Notes under the pieces: model-generated
What the model saw: the letters and a program-made list of their open reading frames with translations, nothing else
What the model was told of the DNA's origin: nothing
Databases searched by the model: none
Part shown: positions 10,354 to 22,992 of the stretch, piece after piece
Numbering within the stretch: the stretch's first letter is position 1
How the letters are laid out: every line of letters starts with the position of its first letter
Made by a program: the position numbers and the translations under genes
DNA from: Pseudisothecium myosuroides
Lineage: Eukaryota > Streptophyta > Bryopsida > Hypnales > Lembophyllaceae
DNA length: 64,000 bases
Assembly (NCBI GenBank): GCA_951799445.1
Contig: OX637287.1
Location: 45,723,724 to 45,787,723 of the forward strand
Direction: 5' to 3'

Positions 10354-13300
10354 TTAACCGATAAGCTCACTGATGGGTGGGCGGTCCATGACCTTGGAGG
10401 CTTCGCGAGCCGTCCTTGCTAGGTTTGGATCAATGTGAGGTAAATGGGGAATCTAAATACACAGAAACCGAACAAAACCATGAGCTTCATGATAGGCATG
10501 ATAGGCTTCATGCAGATAGGCGACGTTGTAACTGATGACACTGTTTCCCAGCTTTAAGGGCTGACATAGTGTAATAGACAACAGAGGTGATAAAGAGGTA
10601 GAACAACACCAAAAGAATGAGAATTCCAAAAAAAACACCTTGGTCATGAGAACATTACTTGTGCAAGGAGGTCAATAGATCGTCGGAGAAGACGGGCCAC
10701 ATCACCCTCATCCATCTCACTGTCATCCATGAGCTCCTTCCAAGTCACTCCTGCAGCCCATGCCTCCACCAACCCTGCAAACTCTGCGTTGATCTCGACA
10801 GGGATCTGCAACAAAATAAGAAAAGCAGCAACATATCAATTCCTAATACATTTTTTCAACTCAACCTAGTGCCCATCCTTCCTTGTAAGATATATTACTC
10901 TTGAATAACAAAGTTCAGCTACCAACTTTGAGTACCACACTGATAATTTTCAAGAGTGCAATAGTTGACGGATGTTATGCTCATTGCATAGAAACACGAA
11001 CTCTTATGATCGATCCTTAAAAACACGGCAATGGGATATCAGAATAAATAATTACAGCAACTCCATGCTTAGTTTGCATGCTGAGAAGCCACGACCGTGC
11101 TTCCTCCATCGACTCGGCCCATTCATTCACGTCACTTGATGCATCATAAATAGAGCTGCAATAAGAGAATTAGAGAGCGACTGCAGTCAATGCTTAGTGA
11201 AAAATTGGGTGTGTGATCTCTACTTCAGCACCTTACAAATCCTGAAATTTCATAACAAAATCCAATTTCTTGCGAATGTAATATATGCTCCCAACACTGA
11301 ACTCGTCATGACAAGAGAGAGCCACTATCACCATTATCAGCTCACGGTATCAATTAACCGTATACTAAAAATCAGCTGACAACGTTTCTGTACTAAATTC
11401 ACGCAAGAAAAATGGTATTTCTAGGAAAAAATTCTTGGTGATAAAGCATAGTCATAGCTAATGACTGCAAGACATGCTCTTTACAATTAATAAAGACAGT
11501 TTCTAACAAAAGAAGCGATAACAGAAGCGATGACATCACCGAAACTACATGGGTGTAAGCCAAAGAAGTTACATACCTTGTGGGGACTTCTTTAGACCGT
11601 GACTTCATGCCATCTGAAACTAGACAAGCGCAGGCAGCTGCAAGTTGAGCAGGGTCGAGAGAGTTGAGAATGCCGCCAGTAAAAGCAATAGCCAACCAAA
11701 GCTCATTGACTCCTCGCGCTGAAGCAGCAACTTCGCCAAGAGGCAAAAGCTCGTTGGATTCAGGTTTCAACGCCCCGGCTTCCTGCAGCACCTTCACCAC
11801 CTGTCCCACACAGCAGCTGTTACAGAATATGCAGGAACTTGTGCCAGCATCATCAAAAGTCCTCAGCCAAACATCCTTAAGAAGCGTCAATTGGACATTA
11901 TGCATCACTTAGTTACTCAGGGTCCTCTCCATAGGAGATTCAAACCACATATAGAGAATATAAAATCATGAATCTTTTCAAGAGCAAGATTGACTTACTT
12001 GCAGAAACTCCTTCCATCCTGAAGGCTGCATTTGACCGATACGACTGGAAATACGAGTAGCTTTAGCTTTTGTGCGTTGTAGCTTGTCAAACCGAGACCT
12101 TTGCAGCTCCACAAGTTTTCTCGATTCACGGTAGCCTTGGGTCCCTTTGAGCTTCTTCCGAAATTTTGAAGCCTCTTTCCGTTGATCAAATAACACCCTC
12201 TCAGCCTTCACAAGATCCAAAGAAACCTGGAAGTGTCCCAAGGTAGAATTTGATTCAGAAGAGATTCACGAAATCAGAAAGGACTATTGTAGAAGGCTCA
12301 TCACTACCTGATTTCCCTCCAACGTGTGCCCTCTATACTACATCAATACTGAAATGATTAGCGTCTCAAACTGAATTGAAGCTTGTCTTGCCTAGGACAT
12401 GATAGCTGAGAACTGTGTAAAAGCTTCCAAATGCCATCCAGAATATTTGCTTTACGAAAGAGGTTAGATATGATACCTCGTGAGCACTAGAGAGCTCGCT
12501 CAACACGGGTACTTGACAACCCCAAGCCCAAGTGTCTATTGAACTGTCTGCAGACCAAACGCAACTGAGAGGACCAGAACCTGAGCGACCAAGATTCTCC
12601 CATTTCTGAGTCCCCACTTGTAGCTTCTCTTTCAACAATTCTTCCACAGGTTTCCCAGATTCGCCAAAATTTGCTAAATTCGTATGGACGCTTTTGACAC
12701 TTCTCGCAGTAAACATGTACCACGAATTATCCGATCCCAAAGCTACGCAATGCCGAATATCAGAGTCCCCATCATCGTCTGCAGAAGACTCGTCAGCCAG
12801 GTTGCCTTCAAGGGCTTGCGACCGACCTTCTTCGCTTGAAAACTGCCAGAAAGTCACAAGAAGGTCATGACCTTACATGAGGCACAGATATCAGAGGCTC
12901 AAGATCAAACATGGCAGGAGACTAACCAGAAGACCGAAAACGGAGAACGTACCTTCACAAAGTCAGAGACAAATGGCGGGCATGGAACAGAACCAACAAA
13001 TAAAGCAGGGACAAGACGCTCGTCACCACTACGGTGCTCAGAGAACGATAAGCAGATGAAAGGTGGTTTCCCCTCAGTGGGGGCATCGAGCATGGGCTGC
13101 ACCGCTGCGACTCGCAAACGCTCAACTACTTGTTTTTGTCCTTTCATCAATCGCTTAGCTTCCTGCAAGTCAACGTTACAACGTCCTCATAAGACTTGGA
13201 AACTAACCTTGCAGACAACCAAAGCCAAAGATTGCAATTCAGGGAGGAGAGGAAAACCTTTGATCTTTCTTTGAGGCTAAGATATTCCTGTAGTTCTCCT

Positions 13301-16300
13301 CGCGTGAGGCGGCCTTCTAGACCCTCATCATCTCTTGCACATTCTTTTTCCAAGCGCTCAATGTCTTTCTGCAACCGAGCCAATTGCTGCTTAGCAGCAA
13401 CCATGACTTCACTTCCGACATAGTTACCAAAACTCTTCTCAATGAGAGCACGGGCTTCGTCCAAACTTCGTGTTACCCTCACCATCTCACTTCCACCTGA
13501 TTCTGGCGTAGTCTTTACTCTTGCTCCCTGCAAACATACAGTCGAGGACTATTAGTGCACAGAATTCCAGCAGGAGACAAAACTACATCAATCTATGTTG
13601 AGACAGACGAATTCAGCAGTTGCATGCACCTACATGATTGTGACAATTAGGAGGATTCGCTTACAGCCAATAAATTAAGGGCCATGCCGTAGGTGGCCGT
13701 GAATTGTGAGACGAGGGGGTCAGATCCTGCGAAGAGTAATTTGCAACAGTCCTCTGCACCTTCAAATGGCGTTTGCACCACTACTGTATGTCCTAGCTCA
13801 TCAATACCTCTTCGACCAGCCCTACCAGCCATCTGCAGCATAGAATTTGCGCTCAAGAGTTGGTGCCCATTGTCGCCACGTTTGCTGAGTGAAGCTAGCA
13901 CGGTTGTCCTGATAATGATCATATGCGACATCCGTATAAAAACTCACATTGACGCGTATAAATTCAATAAAGACTCCAAGAGAATGGATCTCAAGCGTAA
14001 ATTAACATCAAATAATATTAACTTCATCAAGTGAAAAGATCGAATACAACTATCTGAGTGCCAAAGACAATATCATACGGGTATCATATATCAAGTAGCC
14101 AAACCGGTCGACCAGTTCTCACGGATGGGGCTTAATGCAAATATCTTCCAAATAAACCTCACTTCGTTGCAAAAGGTGCACACATACATACCTGGCAGGC
14201 ATGTTAATTCCTGCTGCAAGAGTCTCAGTTGCAAAGACCACTTTGATGAGACCTTGCTGGAAAAGCTCTTCAACGAAGGCCTTCCAAGTTGGCAAGCAGC
14301 CAGCGTGATGTGCAGCCACCCCGTGCAGAAGTGGTTTCACTGCCACTTCACGTACGGAATCTGGGTGCTGCTCCCGAAAGTTTTCAAGTGCATTTCTAAC
14401 TCGCCTCTGCTCCTCGCGAGTCAACAGATCGGTTCCCTAACACATTTAAGAAAAATTGTCACAGAAACATTCAGTGACAAACGCACAACAGAACTCCAGA
14501 AACGAAAATTCCAGAGATAAACACTTCGCATTTTGCAACTTACGAACTAATTCCTAAAGAAACACATGTGAATTACAATTACAGATTGTGATATTGAGGC
14601 AAGGAGAGTGGATATCACCAGAAGATAGTGAACAGCAAGGTCACAGCCCCTGCGACTGAAAATGAACCAAATAGCTGGAAGCATGTCCCGCTCTTTCAAC
14701 TGATGCAACGTATCCCTGATTTGCGGGATCTGAGCAAACCAATTCAGAATCAATCGATAGTTACAAGGTCCCGCTCCAGTAATTCTCAATGAAACCAGCA
14801 TCTTCAAAGGGATGTGTTGAAGCAACATGGACATGAAGGTGCTCTTATACCTGTCTGCGCCGAAGAAACAGGAGCTCGTCTTCAGACACATGCTGCTCTA
14901 CTTGCCCCCACCCACCTGATCGCCGCTGATTTTCACTGCGGACGTCGGGTTCTTTGGAGCCTTTGCCAGCTCTGAGAAGTTTTTGCTGGTTTCTCCGTGG
15001 GGAGTCTGATACTACATCCCAGAATGGATCGGGTTCTCTTTCACGCTCGGTCCTCCTGAGGTTCAGCCTCCTGCAGAAGAAAACACAGTACATCAACGTG
15101 AGTACAACAGAACCAAATCAGCCCATCTGTAAATGCACAATGCAAGCGTTTCTAATGTAGAAGTTGAAAAATAATAACGAGCACAGCCCCAATAACATTA
15201 CCAGCTCTTCCAATTACAATTTGAGAAGCGAAGACTAGACTTCTCACCAGTTCATTTCATCCCCTTGTTCGTTTAAGAGTGGTTGAAGCGAGTGGCGAGT
15301 AGAAAAATGCCAAACAAGTGGAACAGGTCTTCTCGATGATGTCACAAGTTCGGTAGGACCATGCACCTGACCATACAGCACAAGATTAATCTTCAAGTTT
15401 GGAATCTCACAGGTGGCACATAACGAGCAAACAAAGATTTCCCACGCGTAACTCTCCCATGTTATTCAAAGCTAAGATACTTCACTGCCATGCTATCAGA
15501 ATATGAAGAGAAAGAGGCGAGCAATCATACAGAACAAATTTCGACAAAAACTTCTGGTTCTCACGCTTCAGAAGGTCTCAAAACAATGTATAGTCATGAT
15601 GCATAGCACTATTCCCGGTAGCCTAAACAATGTAGATCTGGCCATATCGTATTAAATCGTAATATTTTTAGCATTAACGCACCTGAGCGATCCAACCAGC
15701 AAGCTCCTCTGGGTTAGCAACGGTGGCTGAGAGACAAATTAGCTGCACTTCCCTGGGGCAGTAAATCACCTGCTCAACAAGGACACTAACATCAGATGAG
15801 AATGAACCTCACCTTGAGTGCACTAGAATTCCTGGACTTGCGATAAACTTGTAAGAACTCCAAAAGCGACGTGAAAGGCCACAGCAAATAGGTGAGAGCT
15901 ACACCAACACAAAGCAGTCAATTATCATGGCGTTTTCTTACTAAATGAGTAAAATATTTACCGTAGCAAGTACTGCAACTACTATGCGGAACTTTTAGTA
16001 GAAGTGTTTGAAAAGTACCGTCTCTTCCCATACAGTTCCACGGGAAAGATCACTAAGGTAATGCACTTCGTCCAGTACTACAACGTCCACATTCATGAGA
16101 CGACCACCTTCCTCCACGCTTCCAACACTGCAAACGCCATAGTATGAGATCCTTCTTCACAAATTTATATAATTAAATAGAATCATTCCTGTGTTGTTTC
16201 AAAAGAATTCGCATGTTATCACTCCTTATTCTCCAAAATCTAAAGCTGCAAGTCCCTTCACGTATGACACGTACCTACAAGACATACACTAGTGTTCACT

Positions 16301-18065
16301 ATGGGAAGAGGAGTATGTTCAATAAGATTTCTTCATTCCACTATGGAATATGTAAGATCGAGAGTATGATATAGATTCTGAGCCCAAAACTATGAATTGC
16401 AAATTGGTGACCTAGTTTGCAATTCAATTCGTACTATGAATTTCTGGGCAGTCATTGAGTTCTGCACAAAGTTTAGACTTCTACTGTTGACCAAGGCAAT
16501 ATCAATAACCAAATTATGATTTTACAAATCCTGCAACCTAAAACCCTAAACCCTAAACATAAAGTTTTCTGAACATCACACCTTTGATATAGCATGTTGC
16601 GCAAGATTTCTGTGGTCATAATCAAAATAGGAGCCTCCCTGTTCACAGCCGCGTCTCCTGTGATCAACCCTACATTCTCCTCTCCAAAAAGCTCTCTGCA
16701 TGCCCACACAGTCTCAATTCCAAAACTCAGCGTGAGCAAATTCAATAAAAATTTCCCTCAGACATCCAATTTAAACGACCATCGGTGTTGCAAAGGCTAT
16801 TTGAATATTCCAAATCTTTCAAATTACGACTACTTGTAAATTTCTTGAAATAAATAAACAAAACATAAATAAATAAAAAGCTATAGCAAAACAAGGGCGT
16901 AGGCTGAAACCGAGAATGCACCGGAAATCACGAAGTTTTTGATTCGACAATGCCTTGAGAGGCGTAGTGTAAAACAAACGTTTCCCTCTGGCAATTGTGG
17001 CTGCTGCAGCGGCCTCAGCAACAAGAGTCTTACCACTACTAGTTGGCGCACACACCACCAACGATGATCCTTTCAAAAAACCTTCAATGGACATCCTCTG
17101 AAACGAAAACAAAATCACGTCAACCCTAATCCATAGTAGCAATGCATGGCATTCGAGAACGTTCTCACTTCCTCAATTCTAAAGTTTTTCCAACAATTTT
17201 CAATTACATCTGAGAGGTTACAGCTCAAGAACACGGGATGTTAAGAAGAGAATACACAAAGTTTGCAAAACTAGTTACATTCCAATAACTTGAATCTGGA
17301 ATATTCGACAATAATAATAACCTAAACCTCTTCCACATTCGGCAATTTGACACACATTCAAACGAAAAGATCAAAAAGCTCAGATTCAATTTCTCTGCAG
17401 ACCTGAAACTTGTCAAATGGGAAGTCATAGAGATCCGCAATGTCACCGGCCGTCACAGTGCGCTCCCCGCTTGCCTGCACCTTCGCACAAAGCTCCATCA
17501 ACCTTCCCCTGTTCTTCCCACTCTTCTCACTAGATGCCATTTTGAGCACCACACCTGCTTCGGCGTCTTCCTCATTGTCTTCAAATTCACTGTCGACGTC
17601 GCTAAACTCATCGTAATAAATTCCATCTTCTTCTTCGTCTTCACTATCCGACTCTTCGTCTTCCTGCTCCTCATTCCTACCTAGCACCCTAAGCTTTTCC
17701 AGCAACGGAAGCGACACCACTTCGTCCTTGTCCGCATTCAGGTTTTTATGTGAGGATTTGGCGGAGACAGATAACAGCTTTCCGCCCTTCGCCCATTCCA
17801 GAGGCTGAAACCCTAATTCCTTACACCTAAGCCAACTTCCACCAAAGACGAGACTTCGCGATGCTTGGCGGCATTCAAGAATTCTACAAAGAGGGGGGAG
17901 GATTTGTCTTGCTCGCGAGAAGGAACGCTGGACATGATACGTTCGCAAGAAATTCGGTGCATGGGAGAACGGGGAAAGCAAAGCAGGACAACAATTGAAG
18001 AAATGGAGGTGAGACGCGGGAGCCGCCCAGGGCAGAGCGGAAGCCATAGCCATGGTCTCAGCCAC
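10354..18065 (-). CDS. ISE2: ISE2-type chloroplast DEVH-box RNA helicase (DExH15 class)
   Basis: Eighteen exons: 18065-17403, 17097-16922, 16695-16582, 16127-16019, 15769-15683, 15366-15248, 15070-14851, 14729-14619, 14436-14192, 13908-13665, 13527-13258, 13162-12953, 12842-12477, 12226-11999, 11800-11577, 11155-11056, 10805-10659, 10452-10354. They give 1,243 residues, slightly longer than Arabidopsis ISE2. Residues 1-60 are basic, rich in Ala/Ser and low in acids, like a transit peptide; 132-170 are strongly acidic. Helicase motifs follow: APTSSGKT (238-245), DEVH (337-340), SAT (368-370), [13 protein letters not shown] (603-615), [10 protein letters not shown] (640-649). A DSHCT-like region covers about 1055-1235. 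The end, [11 protein letters not shown], matches the family. Known ISE2 acts in plastid RNA processing, splicing and translation and affects plasmodesmata. The start is the first ATG of the open exon. Intron 11 has a weak donor (GTTTTC), chosen because it alone keeps the frame. Confidence 0.95.
16541..16557 (-). repeat. Telomere-type motif in helicase intron 3
   Basis: AAACCCTAAACCCTAAA is just over two units of the Arabidopsis-type telomere repeat (TTTAGGG on the minus strand, the gene's sense). It is too short to be an interstitial telomere array. Teloboxes are known regulatory motifs near plant translation genes, but a role inside an intron is speculative. Confidence 0.6.
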
Positions 18066-18700
18066 TCAGAATTCGCTTATCTCTGTGTCAGTCTCTCCCA
18101 TGAGCGTGAGCGCCGGCACCCTCTCCACTGCGTCGAAATTCTCAAAAACTGCGAAAATTTAAATTCCGGTCCAAAAACTGCAAGCATTCAATTCCGCTCC
18201 AACAATTTCCGAGATTGCATCCCTCCTTCACGTGCTCTCAAAGATGGGATTTCATCGGGCCATGGAATCACTGAATTTGGAAGCAGAGCTCAAGCAAAAA
18301 CCTCCAGAAAGAATTGCTTTCAGTGTCGCACAGGGGCCAAATCTAGAAATGACATGAGCATTTCGGTGATGCGATTTGTCATGATATCAATTTGAGCGCA
18401 GAAATAATTCTGCAAGGACGCAAATAGTGGGAGAGAATTTATTTTTTCTTACGGAGGAGGGTCACAAGAGACACAACTGCCGTGATGAGGCTGCACACAA
18501 CGAACTTCGGCAGCGGACGCCGCTTTATCCACTTCGTCTCCTATATCATCACCTCCATACCTCTATAATATCACAGTCTCTAGTGTCGCATCCTCTGTTC
18601 TCGCTCCGTTCCCCTATTGTCACCAATACACTACCGGGTAGGAGAAGATTAGATAATTTTTGACATTAGACTATCCATACTTCCATAGGTAGAATTACAT
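18066..18700 (-). promoter_or_regulatory. Upstream region of the helicase gene
   Basis: This region lies directly upstream of the helicase start codon, is GC-richer than the flanking repeats, and contains no mobile element I recognise. The plus-strand open frames at 17865-18395 and 18427-18663 overlap exon 1 or lack protein-like content. I cannot place a TATA box with confidence. Confidence 0.45.
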
Positions 18701-18969
18701 AACCATGCTTGAAACATCCAAAGCGTATATTAAAATCGAGTTCTTTGAAGAACTTCCTTAATGGATCAAAACATCGATGTAATTACTATCACATTTGTGT
18801 AACAATGTACAAATTGTTTGATTGCCACAAAAAAAACATATTGTCGGTACCATCTATTAAGAGTTTGAGAGTGTTGCACTTGTCAACTACTTCCACTTGA
18901 ATGTCAACCTTTTCCCATTTCATTTTCACTTTGATAGAAATGGATGTAAACAAAGGTTTACTAGTAGAA

Positions 18970-19057
18970 TTAACCCTTGAATGCCGAGGCTAATGATTCA
19001 TACGGTAATAGAAAAAGATGATTTCGAGGGTCACTCCTTCGGCGTTTAAGGGGTTAA
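18970..19057. mobile_element. Miniature TTAA-family element, 88 bp
   Basis: Starts TTAACCCTTGAATGCCGAGG and ends TTCGGCGTTTAAGGGGTTAA. The ends are inverted repeats with a few mismatches, and TTAA borders both sides. It fits the termini of the large TTAA family but has almost no interior. Confidence 0.65.
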
Positions 19058-19105
19058 GGTTGTTATATTGAGTATAGAATTAGACACATTAAATAGCCAA
19101 ATCAA

Positions 19106-19402
19106 CAATGGTTTGTCTTCTAGGAGAGGGCGCAAACTTAAGGTAGGCATCCCAAATGCACCTTTGAACTTAAAGCGCCATCTTCAATGTGTGTACATCT
19201 CCAAAATTAGCAATGGTTTGTCTTCTTGGAGAGGGCGCAAACTTAAGGTAGGCATCCCAAATGCGCCACTGAACTTAAAGCGCCATCTTCAATGTGTGTA
19301 CATCTCCAAAATCAATTATGCAAACTTAAGGTAGGCATCCCAAATGCACCACTGAACTTAAAGCGCCATCTTCAATGTGTGTACATCTCCAAAATCAGTT
19401 AT
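19106..19402 (+). repeat. 105-bp tandem repeat, two full units and one partial
   Basis: Units start CAATGGTTTGTCTTC at 19106 and 19211. A third unit from about 19313 lacks about 22 bp of the head but keeps GCAAACTTAAGGTAGGCATC onward. The 105-bp period equals 35 codons, so one frame (19068-19334) stays open and encodes a repeated 35-residue block with GRKLKVGIPNAP. I see no evidence that it is translated. Confidence 0.85.
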
Positions 19403-19639
19403 GTACCTCTGTGAAAGAAACGCTTTTAGAACCAAACTTTGTTCCTTCATAACTTTTGCATACAGTATCCAAATGTCGCATTCTTTGGTGCGTTGGAACC
19501 TCCTTTCCCTTGCCAATAAGAACATATAATAATTTGAACAGTCTAATAGTAGTAACTAGGCACAGTAGCAATTAGTGGCGGTTTTGGGATACCTACCTTA
19601 GAATCATTGCAAAATCAGTGTCAAGATTTTCACTGAACC

Positions 19640-20000
19640 TGAACCCCACCCCGGCCCTCCCGGCCCCCCTCCTCCGGACTCCCATTCCCAACTCCCCAGT
19701 CCCCACCCGGACTTGCAGCAACCACCACCGTCGATTGCCTCTCCCGACACAACGACCAAGATTGCATCTCCCTCCCCCCTCCCCTTCCCTCCTCTCCTCC
19801 CCTTCTCTTCCCCTCCTTTCCCCACTACAGTATGAGCTTGCCCCCCAACTCTGCCCCCCTTGCTGCCTTGGCTTCCCTCCCTCGCTCCCTCCCTCCCGCC
19901 GATCTCGATCTCCTCCGCCGCCCCTCTCTTGCCCCCACTTACCGTACTGTACTTTCCTTTCACCCGACTTTCCTCCTCCTTGGAACGCTTATAAGGTCAA
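19640..20000 (+). promoter_or_regulatory. CT-rich leader or promoter of the putative gene at 20189
   Basis: About 360 bp are strongly pyrimidine-rich on the plus strand, with repeated CCCTCC and CTCCTC motifs. Such tracts are common in plant core promoters and 5' leaders. The long open frame through it (19618-20157) is Pro/Ser/Leu-rich, as expected from composition, and I do not treat it as a gene. Confidence 0.4.
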
Positions 20001-20188
20001 CAGAGTTCTCAACATGGAGACCCACAAAAAATTACATCGGTGTCTGCGTGACTTGCAATTGCAACACCCCCTGTTTCTTGGGCAACAGTCCCCGGTGCTT
20101 GCATTTCTGTGGAGTGGTGCATTTGGAGCGAGGTTGGCAGGATTGGACACCAAATAAGAGTCCCGGCCTGCGCGGTATTGGACTCTAC

Positions 20189-22022
20189 ATGGCTATTGGA
20201 GAAGCGTCGTCGAGCAGTGCTGCTACTGCTGCTGCTGCTGGTGCTGCTGGTGGGGAGCGATCGCCGCACGGGTAGGGGATCGGGATCGGGATCCAATTCG
20301 AATTCGGGAGGAGGTTCGGAGTTGGTTTGTAGTAGCGGATTGTTGGATTGTTGTGAGAAACGGATTTGAGTAATTGTTGAGGTTGTGAGGTTGAAAATGG
20401 CATTGCATTGCTAACATTTTGTAATTTCGGGTTTTTTCAGAGTTGCAAACGCAAATCTCCGTCCAGATCGGGAGCAAGAACAAGAAGCTCCTGCAAGAGG
20501 AGGAGGGCGAGCTCCAGTGCAGCAGCAGCAGCGCCAGGTGGCAGATTGGATGTCTTTTTTGCCTGACGAGACGAGAGCCAACGCGCATCTTCTGATTATC
20601 TGGCCCGCTCTGGAGGTTGGAGAAGATGAAACTACTGCTGAGTAGCGTGATTGCTTGCAGCTCGTGCCCCTGGTTCGCGTATGTGCACGATTTCTGTATC
20701 AGAAGCTGCAGCTCTGGGACGGGGATTGCGTTGATGGACCATCTCTTTGTTGAGATCAGTTACGAGGAGTCTGATGCTGATTACAACTGTAAATTGACTT
20801 AGTATATATTTTGAGTAGATTCTGTATATGGAGTTTGTCTATATTCTGCTTATAGAGTTCATCTGAATTCACCAAAGTTAATAGGAGTTTGATTCTCGGC
20901 GTGAGTTGTGCTTCTTGTACGTTTACGGCCTTCTCAAGCGATATACCTGTCCTAGCCTTTGAGAGATTGTCCATTTTCTTTCAGTATGTTCCACCAATCC
21001 TCTGTTAATAAGAAAATTGCATCATTTGCACAACTCTCGACTTTGCAAGACTTTTTGGTGATGGCTGCTTGAATAAGTTTTGTGGACTTTGTTGCTTGGA
21101 TTTGGGGTTTAGTGCTGAGTTGGTGCTATAATTGTTTATTTGAATATTCCATCTCTGTGAGGTAACCATAACCTTTGAAGAATGGCCCACTGGAAATAAC
21201 TTACCATATCAGGATCCCCACTCAAGTCATGAGACATGGTCAATGTTTAAATTATGGCACCTCGCTCACATGATCGAATGCGAGCATCTCTGGATGTACT
21301 GGAACGAATATCGATTGAGTACATTCTCCTCACCTCCACGGCAACAGAATTACCTAAAGGGGAGTACTGCTTCCAGATGCCCGTACACCTAGAGGAAGCT
21401 CACATTGCGACCAATTTGCACATCTTAAACAGCTATTCGTTGATGCCACCGTCTCAAAAGAAAAACTTGCGGTTGCTGCCTAAAACCATACTGTCAAAAA
21501 CTAGAATTGAGCATAATGTACTGTCTAAAACCCGAATTTCTTTTCGGCTGCAAGGGAAAGGGAAAAATTCATTGCATAAAGGAGGGTACCACTGAACCCA
21601 GCCCAAGCCAGGAGCTTTCTGTCTATAAAACTAGAATAGAATCGGCAACGAGACCACCCTACTTTACAATTAACAACAAGAGCCAATATCTCACTGCAGA
21701 CAGACAGATTCCGGTAGATTCAAAAAGTGCTGGCAACCCATTTTCTTCATTATTTTAGTGTGCTCCCCAGGTTTCGGAGAAGCACATTGCGTGACGACCT
21801 GGTGTCCTTTTACTACCGTACTTAGCCACATTCACTGTTCCAACAAGAGTCTTCTCTATCTTTTTTTCCTTCTTTGGAAGTGCGTGAATGACTGACGCCG
21901 TCTTCACCTACTGGCCCCCCTTCACCCCTCCCGCCCCCCCTCCCCTCCCCTCCCCTCCCCTCTTTGTCTTTTCCAGGATACTGTACCCTTCTCTTCTAGA
22001 CCTTAAACCCCCACTTCCCTTG

Positions 22023-22054
<32 letters not shown>

Positions 22055-22992
22055 TCCTTGCCCCCTCCTCCCCCCTCCTCCCCCCTCCTCCCCCCTCCTC
22101 CTCCTCAAGGCCCCCTGCTCTCGATTCTCCCTTCACCCTTTTTCTATAAAAGCTTTCTTTGAGCTATGGCGCCTCACATTTTCTCAGTTTCGAATCGCTC
22201 CTCGAGTCCAGAGCGTTCCTTCTTGCTTGAACATCACTGTCTAAGCCCCGTCTGGAGCCCAGAGCGTTTTTGGTTGCAACAAGATCAAAGTGTAAGCGTC
22301 GTGAGAACAGGGGATTGCAGTTCGGGTGGCGTTTCGTGCTTGAAATCATGGCCAACAGGTAGTCCTTCACTCAACGCGCATCCCTCATCCTGCTCGATTC
22401 AGTGGCGCTCATCTTTTAGAATTTGCTTTCAGACTCTAGTTTGTCATTGCATTTTGTGCTTGAAATTGTGGCCAACAGGTAGTCCTTTACTCAACGCGCA
22501 CCCCTCATCCTGCACAATTGAGTGGCGCTCATCTCTTACAATTAACTCGACTCTAGTTTGTCATTCCATTTTGCATTGCCAATTTTCGCAGTCTTTCTGC
22601 TTTGGTACTTTGAGTGACCAGCTGCGGTAATAATAAGGTGGGGTTATATGAGCTGACGAAGAGGTAAAGATGGCCAGTGACTTGAATTAGCGTCACTAGT
22701 TCTTGAAATCTCGGGTGGATGTAGTAGCACCAAGAGTTCAAAAATTCAGAGGCTTTAGCAGTTTTGCTGTGTGTTGTTGCGCAGGAACAATGGGAACAAT
22801 GGCGTGATCCATCCTCCGCCGCCACCACCGCAGGTACATGTTCAACAAGTGAATGCGATCTTCCAAGCTCAGGAGGATCCTGCTCTGTCCTGGTTGATGG
22901 AGCTTCCCGAACCGAGGAAAAGCGTTCCCGAGGCTGTGATTTGGCATGACATATACAGCTTTCCTAATGCAGCCTCTGAGGTTTTAAGCTAG
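20189..22992 (+). CDS. Putative three-exon gene of unknown function
   Basis: Proposed exons: 20189-20271, 20441-20641, 22785-22992, giving 163 residues. The first intron is well supported: donor after CACGG, acceptor GTTTTTTCAG, frame kept. Exon 1 encodes MAIGEASSSS followed by an Ala-rich run. Exon 2 encodes a Gln/Glu/Arg-rich segment and then VADWMSFLPDETRANAHLLI. If exon 2 is not spliced at 20641 it stops at 20645, giving a 95-residue protein. Exon 3 follows the acceptor TTGCGCAG and reads a Pro6 run, then QEDPALSWLMELPEP, ending SFPNAASEVLS. The 2.1-kb second intron has a weak donor (GTAGCG), so exon 3 may belong elsewhere. I recognise no family. Confidence 0.4.
21894..22112 (+). repeat. 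Pyrimidine-only tract with (CT)n and CCCCTCC repeats
   Basis: Tandem CCCCTCCCCT units (21930-21960) lead to a perfect CT dinucleotide run (about 22025-22051), followed by four units of CCTCCTCCCC type. Almost all bases are C or T. It lies in the long proposed second intron, or in a separate promoter for the 22785 exon. Confidence 0.8.
22336..22573 (+). repeat. About 120-bp tandem duplication
   Basis: Two successive copies begin GTGCTTGAAAT at 22336 and 22456. Both contain GTGGCGCTCATCT-like and GACTCTAGTTTGTCATT blocks. The second copy is slightly shorter in the middle. Confidence 0.85.

Noticed and set aside
16541..16557. Interstitial telomere array
   Set aside because: Just over two repeat units only; too short for a telomere remnant, so kept as a small motif.
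17865..18395. 176-codon plus-strand frame
   Set aside because: It overlaps exon 1 of the helicase on the opposite strand and has no domain; a shadow of the real coding region.
19618..20157. Long open frame (179 codons) rich in Pro, Ser and Leu
   Set aside because: The composition follows from the pyrimidine-rich DNA; the opposite strand and a second frame are open too, so it is more likely a promoter or leader.
22166..22630. 154-codon plus-strand frame with an internal repeat
   Set aside because: Its repeat is simply the 120-bp tandem duplication translated; no protein family is evident.
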